Of a DNA stretch of 64,000 nucleotides, positions 9,867 to 19,976 are shown piece after piece; the stretch's first letter is position 1, and each line of letters opens with the position of its first letter. The stretch lies in assembly GCA_017312345.1 (NCBI GenBank), contig BLAA01000001.1:2170001-2234000 (forward strand), read 5' to 3'. A model generated the notes under the pieces. It was given only the letters and a program-made list of their open reading frames with translations, was not told the DNA's origin and did no database searches. Both the position numbers and the translations under genes were made by a program. This stretch comes from Candidatus Denitrolinea symbiosum (GTDB lineage Bacteria > Chloroflexota > Anaerolineae > Anaerolineales > Villigracilaceae).

Positions 9867-11045
9867 CTACGCCTTCTGGCTGACGTTCTCGCCCATCAGG
9901 CCTTGCGGACGGAAAATCAGCACCAGAATCAAAATCAGGAAAGCGAAAATATCTTTGTATTCTGTGCCGGCCATGCCCATGGTGAAGACCCCCATGTAGG
10001 AGCCCGCGAAAGTTTCCAGCATACCCAGGACGATGCCGCCCAACAAGGCTCCGGTCAGGTTGCCGATTCCTCCCATCACCGCGGCGGTGAAGGCTTTTAA
10101 TCCGGGGAAGAAGCCGACGAAAGGATCGATGCGGGTGAACTTCAGGGCGTAGAGGCCGCCTGCGGCGCCGCCCAGCAGGCCGCCGACCAGAAAGGTCAGG
10201 GAAATGATGCGATTGACGTCAATTCCCATCAGGCTGGCGGTTGGACGGTCCTGGGCCACGGCGCGAATGGCTTTGCCAATTTTTGTGACGTTGACCAGAT
10301 AGTTGAGTCCCACCAGCATCAGCACGGCGGCGAGGATCACGATCAGGGATTTTATGGAGATGCCCATATTGATGGTCGTGGCGCCCAGCGCGGCCTTGCC
10401 GAACAGGAGGCGTTCGTCGAAATTGCCGAAGGTGGGGAAGATGCGGTTGAATTGACCGGTGGTCAGCCCTTCCACCAGGCGGATGACGTCTTGCAGCAGG
10501 AATGAAACGCCGATCGCAGAGATCAGCGGCACCAGGCGGGACGGCGATCCGCGCAGTGGGCGATAGGCCACCCGTTCCACCACCACAGCCAGGATGCCAG
10601 ACGCCAGCATGCCCGCCAGGATGGCAAGAATCAGGTACGTATAGGCCATTCCCAATGAGGCGTCGGCTAAAATCCCTTTCGCGGCGAGCGCGATTAGAAT
10701 TTCAATGCTGACGAACGCGCCGGCCGCGAAAATTTCGCTGTGGGCAAAGTTGATAAATTCCAGCACCCCATATACCATGGTGTAACCCAGCGCGATGGCT
10801 GCGTAAACGAAGCCGATGGTCAGTCCGTCTATCAGCACTTGCGGGAGGTTGACCAGGGTATACGTAAACAGCGAGGCGCCAAACTTTTGCATGGCGTTTT
10901 CGCCAACGGCGGTGTTGTTGAGTATCAGGGCGAGGAGAAGCGCGATGAGCGACAGGACGACCGCGCTTCCCACCGAGAACACGATCATTTGCCCGATGGG
11001 GCGAAGCAATTCGCGCACATTGATAGACCTGAAGAATCTTTTCAT
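9867..11045 (-). CDS. livH: Branched-chain amino-acid ABC transporter permease LivH (operon 2)
   Basis: This permease partner of LivM is 392 residues from the start MKRFFRSINV at 11045; a longer in-frame extension would run through the upstream hairpin and is rejected. The LivH motifs GLTIGFVYAAIALGYTMVYG, FINFAHSEIFAAGAF and VAQDRPTASLMGIDV are present. It has an extra N-terminal hydrophobic helix, as in the operon-1 LivH. An 11-bp perfect stem-loop lies between it and the binding-protein gene. Confidence 0.92.
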   Translation of the reverse strand: MKRFFRSINVRELLRPIGQMIVFSVGSAVVLSLIALLLALILNNTAVGENAMQKFGASLFTYTLVNLPQVLIDGLTIGFVYAAIALGYTMVYGVLEFINFAHSEIFAAGAFVSIEILIALAAKGILADASLGMAYTYLILAILAGMLASGILAVVVERVAYRPLRGSPSRLVPLISAIGVSFLLQDVIRLVEGLTTGQFNRIFPTFGNFDERLLFGKAALGATTINMGISIKSLIVILAAVLMLVGLNYLVNVTKIGKAIRAVAQDRPTASLMGIDVNRIISLTFLVGGLLGGAAGGLYALKFTRIDPFVGFFPGLKAFTAAVMGGIGNLTGALLGGIVLGMLETFAGSYMGVFTMGMAGTEYKDIFAFLILILVLIFRPQGLMGENVSQKA

Positions 11046-11068
11046 AACTGCTCCCGAAATTGAAAACA

Positions 11069-11094
11069 CTCCCGGCCTTAAAAAAGGCCGGGAG
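11069..11094 (-). other. Intercistronic stem-loop between binding-protein gene 2 and livH
   Basis: CTCCCGGCCTT and AAGGCCGGGAG form a perfect 11-bp stem with a 4-base loop, followed on the minus strand by only a weak TGTTTTC. It sits at the same place as the hairpin at 5248-5280 in operon 1. It probably stabilises the binding-protein message or lowers read-through into the permease genes. Confidence 0.72.
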
Positions 11095-11110
11095 GCGCGT
11101 AAAGGAATCG

Positions 11111-12319
11111 TTACGGAGCAGGCGGGGCGATATCGAGGGTCTGGACGATCGGATTCTCCGGCCATTTGGCGGGATCTGCCGAGCCGACCTGAATCACGAA
11201 GTACTTCGCAATCACCGGATCGCCGATGGAGTTAAAGGTGACCGCGCCGGTAATGCCCTTGTATTCCGCAAGTCCGCGGACTGCCTGGGCAACTTCGGCG
11301 CGAGTGGGGAGCTTGCCGTTGCCGGCCTTGGCCGCGGCTTCAATCGCCTTCAGGCAGATGCCCATCGAGTCGTAGCTCTGGGCGGCAAAGGGCTGCGGGT
11401 CGGCATTGTACTTGGCTTTGAAGTCGGCAATGAATTTCGCGGTGTCGGGATAGACGGCTGCCGGGCCGGACACGGTCGAATAGAAGGTACCGGCGCCTTC
11501 CAGCAGAGACTGTCCGCCGATTTTGGCGGCGTCAGAAGAGTCGAAGCCGTCATCGCTCATGAACATGCCCATATAACCCTTCTCGCGGGCCTGTTTGAAC
11601 AGCAGCGCGGCCTGTCCGTACATTCCGCCGAAGTAGACCACGTCGGGGTTGGCGGCCAGGATCGGCGAGAGGAGCGCGTCGAAGTTGGCTTTCTCTTCGG
11701 TGCCTTCAAATCCGAGGACTTCCATGCCCTTGGCTTCGGCTTCCTGCTTAAAGAACTCGGCGATGCCCTGTCCGTAGGCGGTCTTGTCGTGGACGACGAA
11801 GGCGCTCTTCTTGCCCTGCGAAGCGGCATAGTCCGCGCCCACTACCCCCTGAACGTCGTCGCGGCCCACGATGCGGCTGACTTCCAGGTAGCCGCGGGTG
11901 GTGACTTTCGGATTCGTGTTGGCGGGAGAGACGTTCGCCAGTCCGGCGGTGTGGTAAACCTCGGATGAGGGGATTTGCACGCCGGAGTTATAGTGACCGA
12001 CAACGCACAGAATGTCGGGATCGGAGACGATTTGCTTGGCGTTGGCGACGCCGGTGTCGGGGTTGGCCTGGTCGTCAAACGGGGCCAGTTCGACCTTGAA
12101 GCCCATGGCGGTCAGTTCTCCGCCCATCTGTTCAAGAGCGAGTTCCGCGCCGCGTTTGATGTCGACGCCGACGGCGGAGTTATCGCCGGAGAGCGGGGAT
12201 TGAGTGGCGATCTTGATGGTCTTGACCGCCGCTCCGCCGCCGCCACCGCCGCCGCAGGCAGACAGCGCCAGGCTGGCGACGACCAATACCGAAAGCAGAA
12301 CGAACAAACGTTTATTCAT
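11111..12319 (-). CDS. livK: Branched-chain amino-acid ABC transporter substrate-binding lipoprotein (operon 2)
   Basis: This extracellular solute receptor is the first gene of operon 2. The start MNKRLFVLLS at 12319 is used because it gives a clean lipoprotein signal ending LALSACG, behind SD GGAGGAGAAAG. An in-frame upstream ATG at 12406 would add 29 basic residues before the signal peptide. After the lipid-modified Cys comes a Gly-rich tether (seven consecutive Gly), not the Thr/Pro linker of the operon-1 protein. The type I fold follows (IKIATQSPLSGDNSAVGVDI). The mature length of about 380 residues is typical of LivK. Confidence 0.92.
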   Translation of the reverse strand: MNKRLFVLLSVLVVASLALSACGGGGGGGAAVKTIKIATQSPLSGDNSAVGVDIKRGAELALEQMGGELTAMGFKVELAPFDDQANPDTGVANAKQIVSDPDILCVVGHYNSGVQIPSSEVYHTAGLANVSPANTNPKVTTRGYLEVSRIVGRDDVQGVVGADYAASQGKKSAFVVHDKTAYGQGIAEFFKQEAEAKGMEVLGFEGTEEKANFDALLSPILAANPDVVYFGGMYGQAALLFKQAREKGYMGMFMSDDGFDSSDAAKIGGQSLLEGAGTFYSTVSGPAAVYPDTAKFIADFKAKYNADPQPFAAQSYDSMGICLKAIEAAAKAGNGKLPTRAEVAQAVRGLAEYKGITGAVTFNSIGDPVIAKYFVIQVGSADPAKWPENPIVQTLDIAPPAP

Positions 12320-12506
12320 TTTCTTTCTCCTCCGAGTGGAAAGGTGAAACTTGCGACCCGATCGCGGGTCCTTGGCAGCGGCTGACAAAGCGCGGAATGT
12401 CGGCATCACCTCCTTTGGCTTGAAGGTTTAAAATAATGCCGGAGAACTGCGAACAAAGCAAATTCTCTCGGCAATAAACCTTTCTGTAGGAATGTCTGAC
12501 AATGCT
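12320..12506 (-). promoter_or_regulatory. Conserved structured 5' leader of the operon-2 binding-protein gene
   Basis: This roughly 187-base leader aligns along its length with the one at 6600-6782. The hairpin GACCCG-CGAT-CGGGTC sits where operon 1 has a stem with a different loop (TTAA). The GCCG/GAGAA stem is kept while its loop varies, and the AAAGGAGGTGATG element is identical. Here the ATG of that element is in frame with the gene; in operon 1 a one-base difference puts it out of frame. A conserved leader peptide is therefore unlikely and an RNA structure is favoured. Confidence 0.6.
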
Positions 12507-12512
12507 GGTTTA

Positions 12513-12541
12513 ATCGTACAGTAAATTGGTTTATAGGTCAA
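12513..12541 (-). promoter_or_regulatory. Sigma70-type promoter of liv operon 2
   Basis: TTGACC at 12541-12536, a 17-base spacer and TACGAT at 12518-12513. The -35 box and the TTTACTGTA junction match the operon-1 promoter. Confidence 0.8.
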
Positions 12542-12561
12542 GAGGAATGTTTCGTTGGATT

Positions 12562-13083
12562 TTATTTTGCCGCGGACTCGTATAAAAGTTTTTCGCGGAT
12601 GCGCAGGTCGGTGTTGCGGATCTTCATCGCCAGATCCGCGGCCAGGTTGTTCATCAGGCGGTATCCCAGCTGCGGATAGGTCTCGCATAGCATGATGATC
12701 TTATCGCGCGGAATGACCAGCAGCCGCGTATCCTTTTGCGCGGCGCGGGCGGTGGCAGATCGCAGGCCTTCGTCCACCAGGGCCACCTCCCCGAAGGACT
12801 GGCCGCGTCGCAGCGTGGCGATGCGCGTCTCCTCCCGCTCGCCGCTCGCGGGACTTGCGACCAGCGCGGGGTTGATGAGGATCTCCACCTCCCCTTGCGC
12901 GATAATGTAAAGTTCCTTTCCCTCGCTGTTCTCGCGAAAGATGGTCTCCCCTTTTTGGAAGACGACCTCATGGCAGAGATTGGCCGCCAGTTCCAATTGC
13001 GTCGGGGAGAATTGGTAGAAGATATCGCTCTGTTTCAGAAAACTCAGCGTTGACGGATTCGCCATGGCGCCTCGCGCTTTCAT
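12562..13083 (-). CDS. Cyclic nucleotide-binding domain protein without DNA-binding domain
   Basis: This is a single Crp/Fnr-type cNMP-binding beta-roll, seen in LKQSDIFYQFSPTQLELAA, GEELY-like GKELYIIAQGEVEILI and the phosphate-binding-cassette-like GQSFGEVALVDEGLRSATARA. After it comes only a short helix (about 35 residues) and no helix-turn-helix, so it is probably a sensor or partner protein and not a transcription factor by itself. The start at 13083 overlaps the M23 gene stop by four bases (ATGA). A start at 13065 (MANPSTL) has a better SD (GAGG) and is a real alternative. The ligand is not known. Confidence 0.82.
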   Translation of the reverse strand: MKARGAMANPSTLSFLKQSDIFYQFSPTQLELAANLCHEVVFQKGETIFRENSEGKELYIIAQGEVEILINPALVASPASGEREETRIATLRRGQSFGEVALVDEGLRSATARAAQKDTRLLVIPRDKIIMLCETYPQLGYRLMNNLAADLAMKIRNTDLRIREKLLYESAAK

Positions 13084-14462
13084 GGAATGGCCGCGTCCAG
13101 CCAGTCGAGGGGGTCCACCTGCACGCCGTTGACCCACATTTCCCAGTGCAGGTGCGGCCCGGTGACGTGGCCGGTGCTGCCGATCTGTCCGATAATGTCG
13201 CCTGCCTGGACATCCTGCCCGACGACGACGCGTATTTCGCTTTGATGCCCGTACACCGTGTAGACGCCCCAGCCGTTGTCTATGATGGTGGCGTTTCCGC
13301 GGATATTGAGCAGCCCCGTGAAGACGACCTTTCCGGGCGCGGCGGCAAAAATATCCAGCGGGTTGGTTTCCGAGCAGACGCCGTAATCCACGCCGCTGTG
13401 GAAATATCCAAATTCATCTCCATTAAATGTATAGGTGCGCGGGGTGCCGAACCATTCTGTGACGCAGTACGGGCTGCCGACCGGCCGGGTAAACGCGGCC
13501 TGCCAGTATTTGACGGGCGTAACGGCCGAGGCGATAGAGGCGATTAACTGCGTTTCTTCCTCGGTCAGTTTCGGATCCATCGGCGGCACGGGTTGGACGT
13601 TTGGGTTGTGGACGCCAAATTTGACCAGGACCATCTGCTCGAAGGATTGCACGCTGCCATCCGGCAGGGTCGCGTCCAGGCGCAGGGGATACGCGCCCGG
13701 CTCCAACTCTACATGGATCCCTTGCAGCGCGACCTGTTTCCCGTCGCCCGTGTCAGCGAAGCGCAGCGGATGATCCACGAGCATGCCGCCGAGCGTCGCT
13801 CCCGCCGCGGGCTGGACGATGATCTCCGCCGTCCCGCCCTGTTTGAACGGCAGGCGTTTCACTTCCGCGCTGACGAAAGCGGCCGGCAGCCCGCTGGCGG
13901 TTTGGCGTCCCGTCCCGCTTTTAGAATACAACACGTCGCCGGGCAGCGCGTCCCAGGTCCCGTTCAGGCTGTTGAGTGAGGAGAGCGTCCACGGGTCGCT
14001 GTTTTCGCGGACGGCGACCTCGAGCAGCGTCTCGCCCGCCGCGGGCGAAGCCGAGGCGGTCAACGTCTGGCCTTCATCCTGTTTCGGGACGACGAGGCTG
14101 ACGCCCACATATAACTCGGACGGGCTGGTGATGTGATTCAGCCTTCGCAGCAACTCAACCGGCGTCTGGTTGCGGCGAGCCAGTCCGCGCAGGGAATCGC
14201 CGAAGCCGACTACTTCCGTGTCCAGCACGCCGGTCAACCCCTCGAGGCCGGGGATGACGAGTTCCTGCCCCACGTGGAGGTTCGCGTCCGAAAGGCCGTT
14301 GGCCGTCATCAGGTCCGTCATCGCGACGTTGAAGCGGATGGCGATGTCCCAGAGGGTGTCGCCTGACTGGACGATGTAGACGGGGCCGCTGGTCTGCGCC
14401 GAAACAGGCCGGGACAGCAGCAGCGTTAGCGCGACTGCGAGGAGGAGAATCTTTTTACGCAT
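13080..14462 (-). CDS. Secreted LysM-domain M23 metallopeptidase (peptidoglycan hydrolase)
   Basis: The start MRKKILLLAV at 14462 gives a signal peptide ending near VSAQ, then about 460 residues in all. LysM 1 (VQSGDTLWDIAIRFNV) is near residues 31-75. A second LysM-like unit and a weaker third follow to about residue 200. A beta-rich middle region comes next, and a C-terminal M23 domain (about 330-455) with metal ligands in FHSGVDY and HLHWE. It would cut peptide bridges in the cell wall or regulate amidases outside the membrane. It overlaps the upstream DUF192 gene by 8 bases and the downstream CNBD gene by 4. Confidence 0.92.
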   Translation of the reverse strand: MRKKILLLAVALTLLLSRPVSAQTSGPVYIVQSGDTLWDIAIRFNVAMTDLMTANGLSDANLHVGQELVIPGLEGLTGVLDTEVVGFGDSLRGLARRNQTPVELLRRLNHITSPSELYVGVSLVVPKQDEGQTLTASASPAAGETLLEVAVRENSDPWTLSSLNSLNGTWDALPGDVLYSKSGTGRQTASGLPAAFVSAEVKRLPFKQGGTAEIIVQPAAGATLGGMLVDHPLRFADTGDGKQVALQGIHVELEPGAYPLRLDATLPDGSVQSFEQMVLVKFGVHNPNVQPVPPMDPKLTEEETQLIASIASAVTPVKYWQAAFTRPVGSPYCVTEWFGTPRTYTFNGDEFGYFHSGVDYGVCSETNPLDIFAAAPGKVVFTGLLNIRGNATIIDNGWGVYTVYGHQSEIRVVVGQDVQAGDIIGQIGSTGHVTGPHLHWEMWVNGVQVDPLDWLDAAIP

Positions 14463-14832
14463 CTTGGAATTGGACGGTTTGTCCGATCTCGAAATCGTCA
14501 ATGCGGCTGGCGTGGACTTCCAGCACGTAACGCGCCGGAGCCTTGGGGAGGTAGGCCGGTTTCCACGCGCCCGCCACTGTTTTATCCACCACTTGCATTT
14601 CGTCGTTGATCCAGAACACGGCCAGGTTGAAGTCCACGCCCAGCATGTGGATGGACGAGTCGACGCGGCTGTCGCGTCCGAAGACGAGCAGCAGCCCCTC
14701 GTCACGCGTGACCGGGCGGCGGAAGGCGAGTCCGCGCAGGCGGCAGAGGAACGTTTCGCAGTACTTCACGCGCGGCGGCGCGGAGATCCGGTTGTCCATG
14801 TCGAGTACGAAAATGAAGCGGGCGGGCGTCAT
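14455..14832 (-). CDS. DUF192 family protein
   Basis: This 125-residue protein matches the DUF192 (COG1430) family. A conserved core runs from CETFLCRLRGLAFRRPVTRDEGLLLVF to the SSIHMLGVDFNLAVFWIN stretch, and VVDKTVAGAWKPAYLPKAPARYVLEV is the usual C-terminal part. The function of the family is unknown. Many members are secreted, but no signal peptide is visible here. It is the first of three overlapping genes (DUF192, M23 peptidase, CNBD), which suggests one transcript. Confidence 0.85.
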   Translation of the reverse strand: MTPARFIFVLDMDNRISAPPRVKYCETFLCRLRGLAFRRPVTRDEGLLLVFGRDSRVDSSIHMLGVDFNLAVFWINDEMQVVDKTVAGAWKPAYLPKAPARYVLEVHASRIDDFEIGQTVQFQDA

Positions 14833-14839
14833 ATTTATG

Positions 14840-14875
14840 AAAAAAGGGCGGCCCCGGTTTATGGCAGGGACGCCC
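14840..14875 (-). terminator. Rho-independent terminator after the response-regulator gene
   Basis: GGGCG-x-CCC pairs with GGG-x-CGCCC and is followed by six T on the minus strand, between the response-regulator stop and the DUF192 start. Confidence 0.75.
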
Positions 14876-14893
14876 CAGGTCGGTTGAATTGGC

Positions 14894-15283
14894 TCAGGCC
14901 TGCCGGCTCAAGACTTTTTCCACGCTGGCGAGCAGTTCCTGCGGGTTGAACGGTTTGGCGATGTAATCGTCCACTTTGGCGATATGCAGGCCCAGCACTT
15001 TGTCGATGTTTTGGGCTTTGGCCGTCACTACAATGACCGGGATGTCGCGCGTGGTTTCGTCGGCCTTCATTTGCTGGTATACTTCCCAGCCGTCCATATC
15101 GGGCATCATCAAGTCCAGCAGGATCAGGTCGGGGTGCGTCTCGCGGATTTTTTTAACCCCGTCCGCGCCGCCCGCCGCGCCCTGCACGATGAAGCCGCGG
15201 CGCTCAAGAATGAGGCGGATCAGGTCGATCATCTCCGGCTCATCTTCGATACATAGTATTCGTTTGGGATTTTTATCGTTCAT
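14894..15283 (-). CDS. Single-domain response regulator (CheY-like receiver)
   Basis: The 129 residues form one receiver domain with no output domain. Acidic pair ED in ILCIEDEPE near residue 13, phospho-acceptor Asp in LILLDLMMPDMDGWEV near residue 58, Thr in VVTAK near 88 and Lys in YIAKPF near 110 are all present. The start MNDKNPKRIL at 15283 gives the standard N-terminus; longer in-frame starts are rejected because they run through xth on the other strand. No histidine kinase lies nearby, so its partner is encoded elsewhere. It is divergent from xth. Confidence 0.93.
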   Translation of the reverse strand: MNDKNPKRILCIEDEPEMIDLIRLILERRGFIVQGAAGGADGVKKIRETHPDLILLDLMMPDMDGWEVYQQMKADETTRDIPVIVVTAKAQNIDKVLGLHIAKVDDYIAKPFNPQELLASVEKVLSRQA

Positions 15284-15314
15284 GGATGCCTGCCAAAACA
15301 AGTTTACCATAATA

Positions 15315-15355
15315 ATACCCACTTCTAAGAAAGCGCATGTAAAGAGAGTGGGTAT
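15315..15355. promoter_or_regulatory. Inverted repeat in the divergent intergenic region
   Basis: ATACCCACT (15315-15323) and AGTGGGTAT (15347-15355) form a perfect 9-bp inverted repeat with a 23-base gap between the response regulator and xth. It could be an operator for either gene or an RNA hairpin in the xth leader. Nothing else in the sequence decides. Confidence 0.4.
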
Positions 15356-15370
15356 CAAAGAGATGGGACG

Positions 15371-16132
15371 ATGAACATCATCACCTGGAATGTCAATGGG
15401 ATTCGCGCCGCGCTGGGCAAGAACGCGCTGGACTGGGCTTTCGACCGCCGCCCCGACGTTTTGTGTTTGCAGGAAATCAAGGCCCGTCCCGATCAATTGA
15501 CCGAGGCGCAGCGGACGCCTCCCGGCTACGATGTGACGTGGAACCCGGCCGAACGTCCCGGCTACAGCGGCGTCGCCACCTACTGCGCCGCTTCGCCCCT
15601 CGACGTCGAGCTGGGTCTGTCGTCCCCGCGCTTTGACATTGAGGGACGCGTCATCCGCACCCGCCATCCCGACTTCCTCCTTTATAACATCTACTTCCCA
15701 AACGGGCAGCGCGGCCGCGAGCGCGTGGACTACAAACTGGACTTCTACGCCCGCCTGCTCGAACTCTGCGACGCGCTCTACGCCTCGGGCGAGAAGATCG
15801 TCATCACCGGCGATTTCAACACCGCGCACATGCCGATTGACCTGAAAAACCCGAAGGAGAACGAGACCACTTCGGGGTTTCTGCCCGAGGAGCGCGAATG
15901 GGTGCAGAAATTCCTCGACCACGGCTTCGTGGACGCGTATCGGAGGTTGTATCCCGACCGCGTCCAATATACCTGGTGGACGTATCGTTTCGCGGCGCGA
16001 GCGCGCGGCATCGGCTGGCGGCTGGACTATTTCCTCGTCTCCGAGGCGCTGTTCCCGCGCGTCAAGGACGTCGTTGTGCATGAGGACGTGATGGGATCGG
16101 ACCACTGTCCCGTGGAATTGATCGTCGAATAG
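15371..16132 (+). CDS. xth: Exodeoxyribonuclease III / AP endonuclease
   Basis: This enzyme cleaves DNA at abasic sites and removes 3' blocks in base excision repair. The 253-residue length is normal. Motifs are ITWNVNGIRA at the N-terminus, LCLQEIKA with the metal-binding Glu near residue 35, ITGDFNTAH near 150, WWTYR near 200 and the catalytic GSDHCPVELIV at the C-terminus. The short spacing to the ATG includes GATGGGACG as a weak ribosome-binding site. It is divergent from the response-regulator gene. Confidence 0.95.
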   Translation: MNIITWNVNGIRAALGKNALDWAFDRRPDVLCLQEIKARPDQLTEAQRTPPGYDVTWNPAERPGYSGVATYCAASPLDVELGLSSPRFDIEGRVIRTRHPDFLLYNIYFPNGQRGRERVDYKLDFYARLLELCDALYASGEKIVITGDFNTAHMPIDLKNPKENETTSGFLPEEREWVQKFLDHGFVDAYRRLYPDRVQYTWWTYRFAARARGIGWRLDYFLVSEALFPRVKDVVVHEDVMGSDHCPVELIVE

Positions 16133-16221
16133 CGGCGGGCTTTTTTTTGTTAGAGTATCATATAAAAATCACCCAATACAGACATGCGGTTGTATAATCA
16201 TCGTGGTATCTGGAGGTTTCT

Positions 16222-18090
<1,869 letters not shown>

Positions 18091-18091
18091 G

Positions 18092-18139
18092 TAGTCGGAT
18101 AGTCTGGTGGTCTGATGGTCAGATGGCCGCCTGGTCGTA
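18092..18139. repeat. Degenerate tandem octamer repeat after ftsH
   Basis: Six successive 8-base units of the type TAGTCTGG/TGGTCTGA fill the space between the ftsH stop and its terminator. Confidence 0.6.
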
Positions 18140-18150
18140 GATGAAATGAG

Positions 18151-18179
18151 AAGCCTCCCGCAATCGCGGGAGGCTTTTG
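18151..18179 (+). terminator. Terminator between convergent ftsH and fadD
   Basis: GCCTCCCGC and GCGGGAGGC form a 9-bp stem with loop AATC followed by TTTT on the plus strand. A weaker T-rich flank on the other side means it may also work for fadD. Confidence 0.8.
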
Positions 18180-18190
18180 ATTTTGCGGCC

Positions 18191-18214
18191 GACTACTTGA
18201 CTACTCGACTACCC
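18191..18214. repeat. Tandem octamer repeat covering the fadD stop codon
   Basis: Three units GACTACTT, GACTACTC, GACTACCC lie in direct succession. On the minus strand the fadD stop TAG is inside the last unit. Confidence 0.6.
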
Positions 18215-19915
18215 CGGATGAGCCTCTTTGTGCTGTCTCACCAGTTCGCGGCGCAGGATCTTGCCGACGGTGGTCTTCGGCAGTTCGGAACGGAACTCGT
18301 AGTGCGTGGGGACTTTGTACGCGGCCAGGCGTTCCTTGCAGAAGGCTTTGAGTTCCTCTTCGGTGGCCGTTTCGCCCGGCTTGAGGACGATCCACGCTTT
18401 GACGGTCTCGCCGCGATACGGGTCGGGGATGCCGGCCACACCCACGTCCATCACTTTGGGATTCGCCGCCAGGACTTCCTCCACCTCGCGCGGCCAGACC
18501 TGGTATCCGCCCGGCTTGATGAGTTCTTTCTTGCGATCTACGATGTAGAAGTAACCGTCTTCGTCCATGCGACCGATGTCGCCCGTGAAGAGCCAGACTT
18601 TCCCGTCCTTCAGAGTCCGCAGAGTGTTGGCGGTCTCGGTGGGCATGTTGTGATAGCCTTTCATCACCTGCGGCCCGTTGATGACGATCTCGCCGATCTC
18701 GCCCAGGGGCATTTCGGTCTCGCCGTCGTCGAGATTGATGATCTTGCAGTCCACGTCGGGGAGCGGCATCCCGATGGAGCCGGTCTTGTTGACGCCGTTG
18801 AGCGGGTTGCAGTGCGTGGCGGTCGGCGCTTCCGAAAGTCCGAAGCCCTCGAAAACCTTGCCGCCGCTCAATCGTTCGAAAGTCTCCTTGGTCTCGCGCA
18901 GGAGCGGAGCGGACCCGGAGATGCAGGCTTTGATGGACGAAAGGTTGTACTTGCCGGCTTTCACGTCCGGGCGGTTGTTGATGGCGTTATAGAGCGTCGG
19001 TACGCCGGGGAAGATGGTGGGATGGAATTTGTTGATGTTCTCCAGCACGTCGGGGATGTCGCGCGCGTTGGGGATCATCACCATGCTGGCGCCGGTGGAC
19101 ATGGCGAACAACATGCCCGCCACCATGCCGTAGACGTGGAAGAGCGGGATCGCCATCAGGACGATTTCCTGGCCTTCGACGAGGTTGGTCATCCAACTCT
19201 TGATCTGGAGCGTGTCGGCCAGGACGTTGAAGTGGGTGGCTACCGCGGCCTTGGAAACGCCGGTCGTCCCGCCGCTGTATTGGAACAGGGCCGTGTCGTC
19301 CGGTCCGATGTCCAGTTTGGGACGCGGCGAGTTGGCGTACTTCGCCAGCAGGTCCTGGAACCAGATATCGCCCTCCGCCAGTCCGCCCTCGATGCGGAAT
19401 CCGCCTTTCTTCTCCTTCGCCAGCGTGAACAGGACGCGCAGGACGGGGGGCAGGGTCTCTTTGATGTTGGTGACGATCAACTTTTTGATTTTGGTCTTCG
19501 GCTGGGCGGCCTTGATCGTTTTGTAGAAATTGGTCATCACGAACATGATCTCGACCCCGGAATCGTTGACCTGATATTCGATTTCGGGCGGCGTGTAAAG
19601 CGGATTCGTCGCCACCACGACCCCGCCCGCCTTGAGGATCCCGAAATAGGCCATCACGAATTGCGGCGTGTTTGGCATGAAGATTCCCACGCGGTCGCCT
19701 TTCTTCACGCCCATCGCGACCAGCGCCGCCGCGATGCGGTCGGTGACGGCGCTCATCTCTTTGTAAGAAATGACCGCACCCTTAAAGATCGTGCAGGCGC
19801 GGTCGGGATACTTCTGGGCGCTGTTTTCAAGCAATTGAAAGAGCGGGATTTTCGGATATTCGATTGTGGCTGGCACCCCTTTGTCGTAATTCTTGATCCA
19901 GGGACGGTCATTCAT
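18209..19915 (-). CDS. fadD: Long-chain acyl-CoA synthetase (AMP-forming ligase)
   Basis: This enzyme activates fatty acids to acyl-CoA through an acyl-AMP. The 568 residues from MNDRPWIKNY carry the AMP-binding P-loop YSGGTTGVSKAAV near 205, GFGLSEAPT near 345, the ATP/adenine motif GDIGRMDEDGYFYIVDRKKELI near 440 and the terminal catalytic lysine motif PKTTVGKILRREL. SD GGAGGAG lies 8 bases before the ATG at 19915; a longer in-frame start at 20017 overlaps miaA and is rejected. It is convergent with ftsH and monocistronic or last after miaA. Confidence 0.93.
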   Translation of the reverse strand: MNDRPWIKNYDKGVPATIEYPKIPLFQLLENSAQKYPDRACTIFKGAVISYKEMSAVTDRIAAALVAMGVKKGDRVGIFMPNTPQFVMAYFGILKAGGVVVATNPLYTPPEIEYQVNDSGVEIMFVMTNFYKTIKAAQPKTKIKKLIVTNIKETLPPVLRVLFTLAKEKKGGFRIEGGLAEGDIWFQDLLAKYANSPRPKLDIGPDDTALFQYSGGTTGVSKAAVATHFNVLADTLQIKSWMTNLVEGQEIVLMAIPLFHVYGMVAGMLFAMSTGASMVMIPNARDIPDVLENINKFHPTIFPGVPTLYNAINNRPDVKAGKYNLSSIKACISGSAPLLRETKETFERLSGGKVFEGFGLSEAPTATHCNPLNGVNKTGSIGMPLPDVDCKIINLDDGETEMPLGEIGEIVINGPQVMKGYHNMPTETANTLRTLKDGKVWLFTGDIGRMDEDGYFYIVDRKKELIKPGGYQVWPREVEEVLAANPKVMDVGVAGIPDPYRGETVKAWIVLKPGETATEEELKAFCKERLAAYKVPTHYEFRSELPKTTVGKILRRELVRQHKEAHPG

Positions 19916-19976
19916 AACGGCAACTCCTCCATTGGTGGGTGGGAAAAAATGTAAGCCTAGTATATACATGAAAAAT

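Noticed and set aside
12562..13083. Crp-type transcription factor
   Set aside because: The cNMP-binding fold is present but the protein ends without a helix-turn-helix domain.
18146..19954. 602-codon open frame on the plus strand
   Set aside because: Antisense shadow of the acyl-CoA ligase; crosses its terminator and start region.
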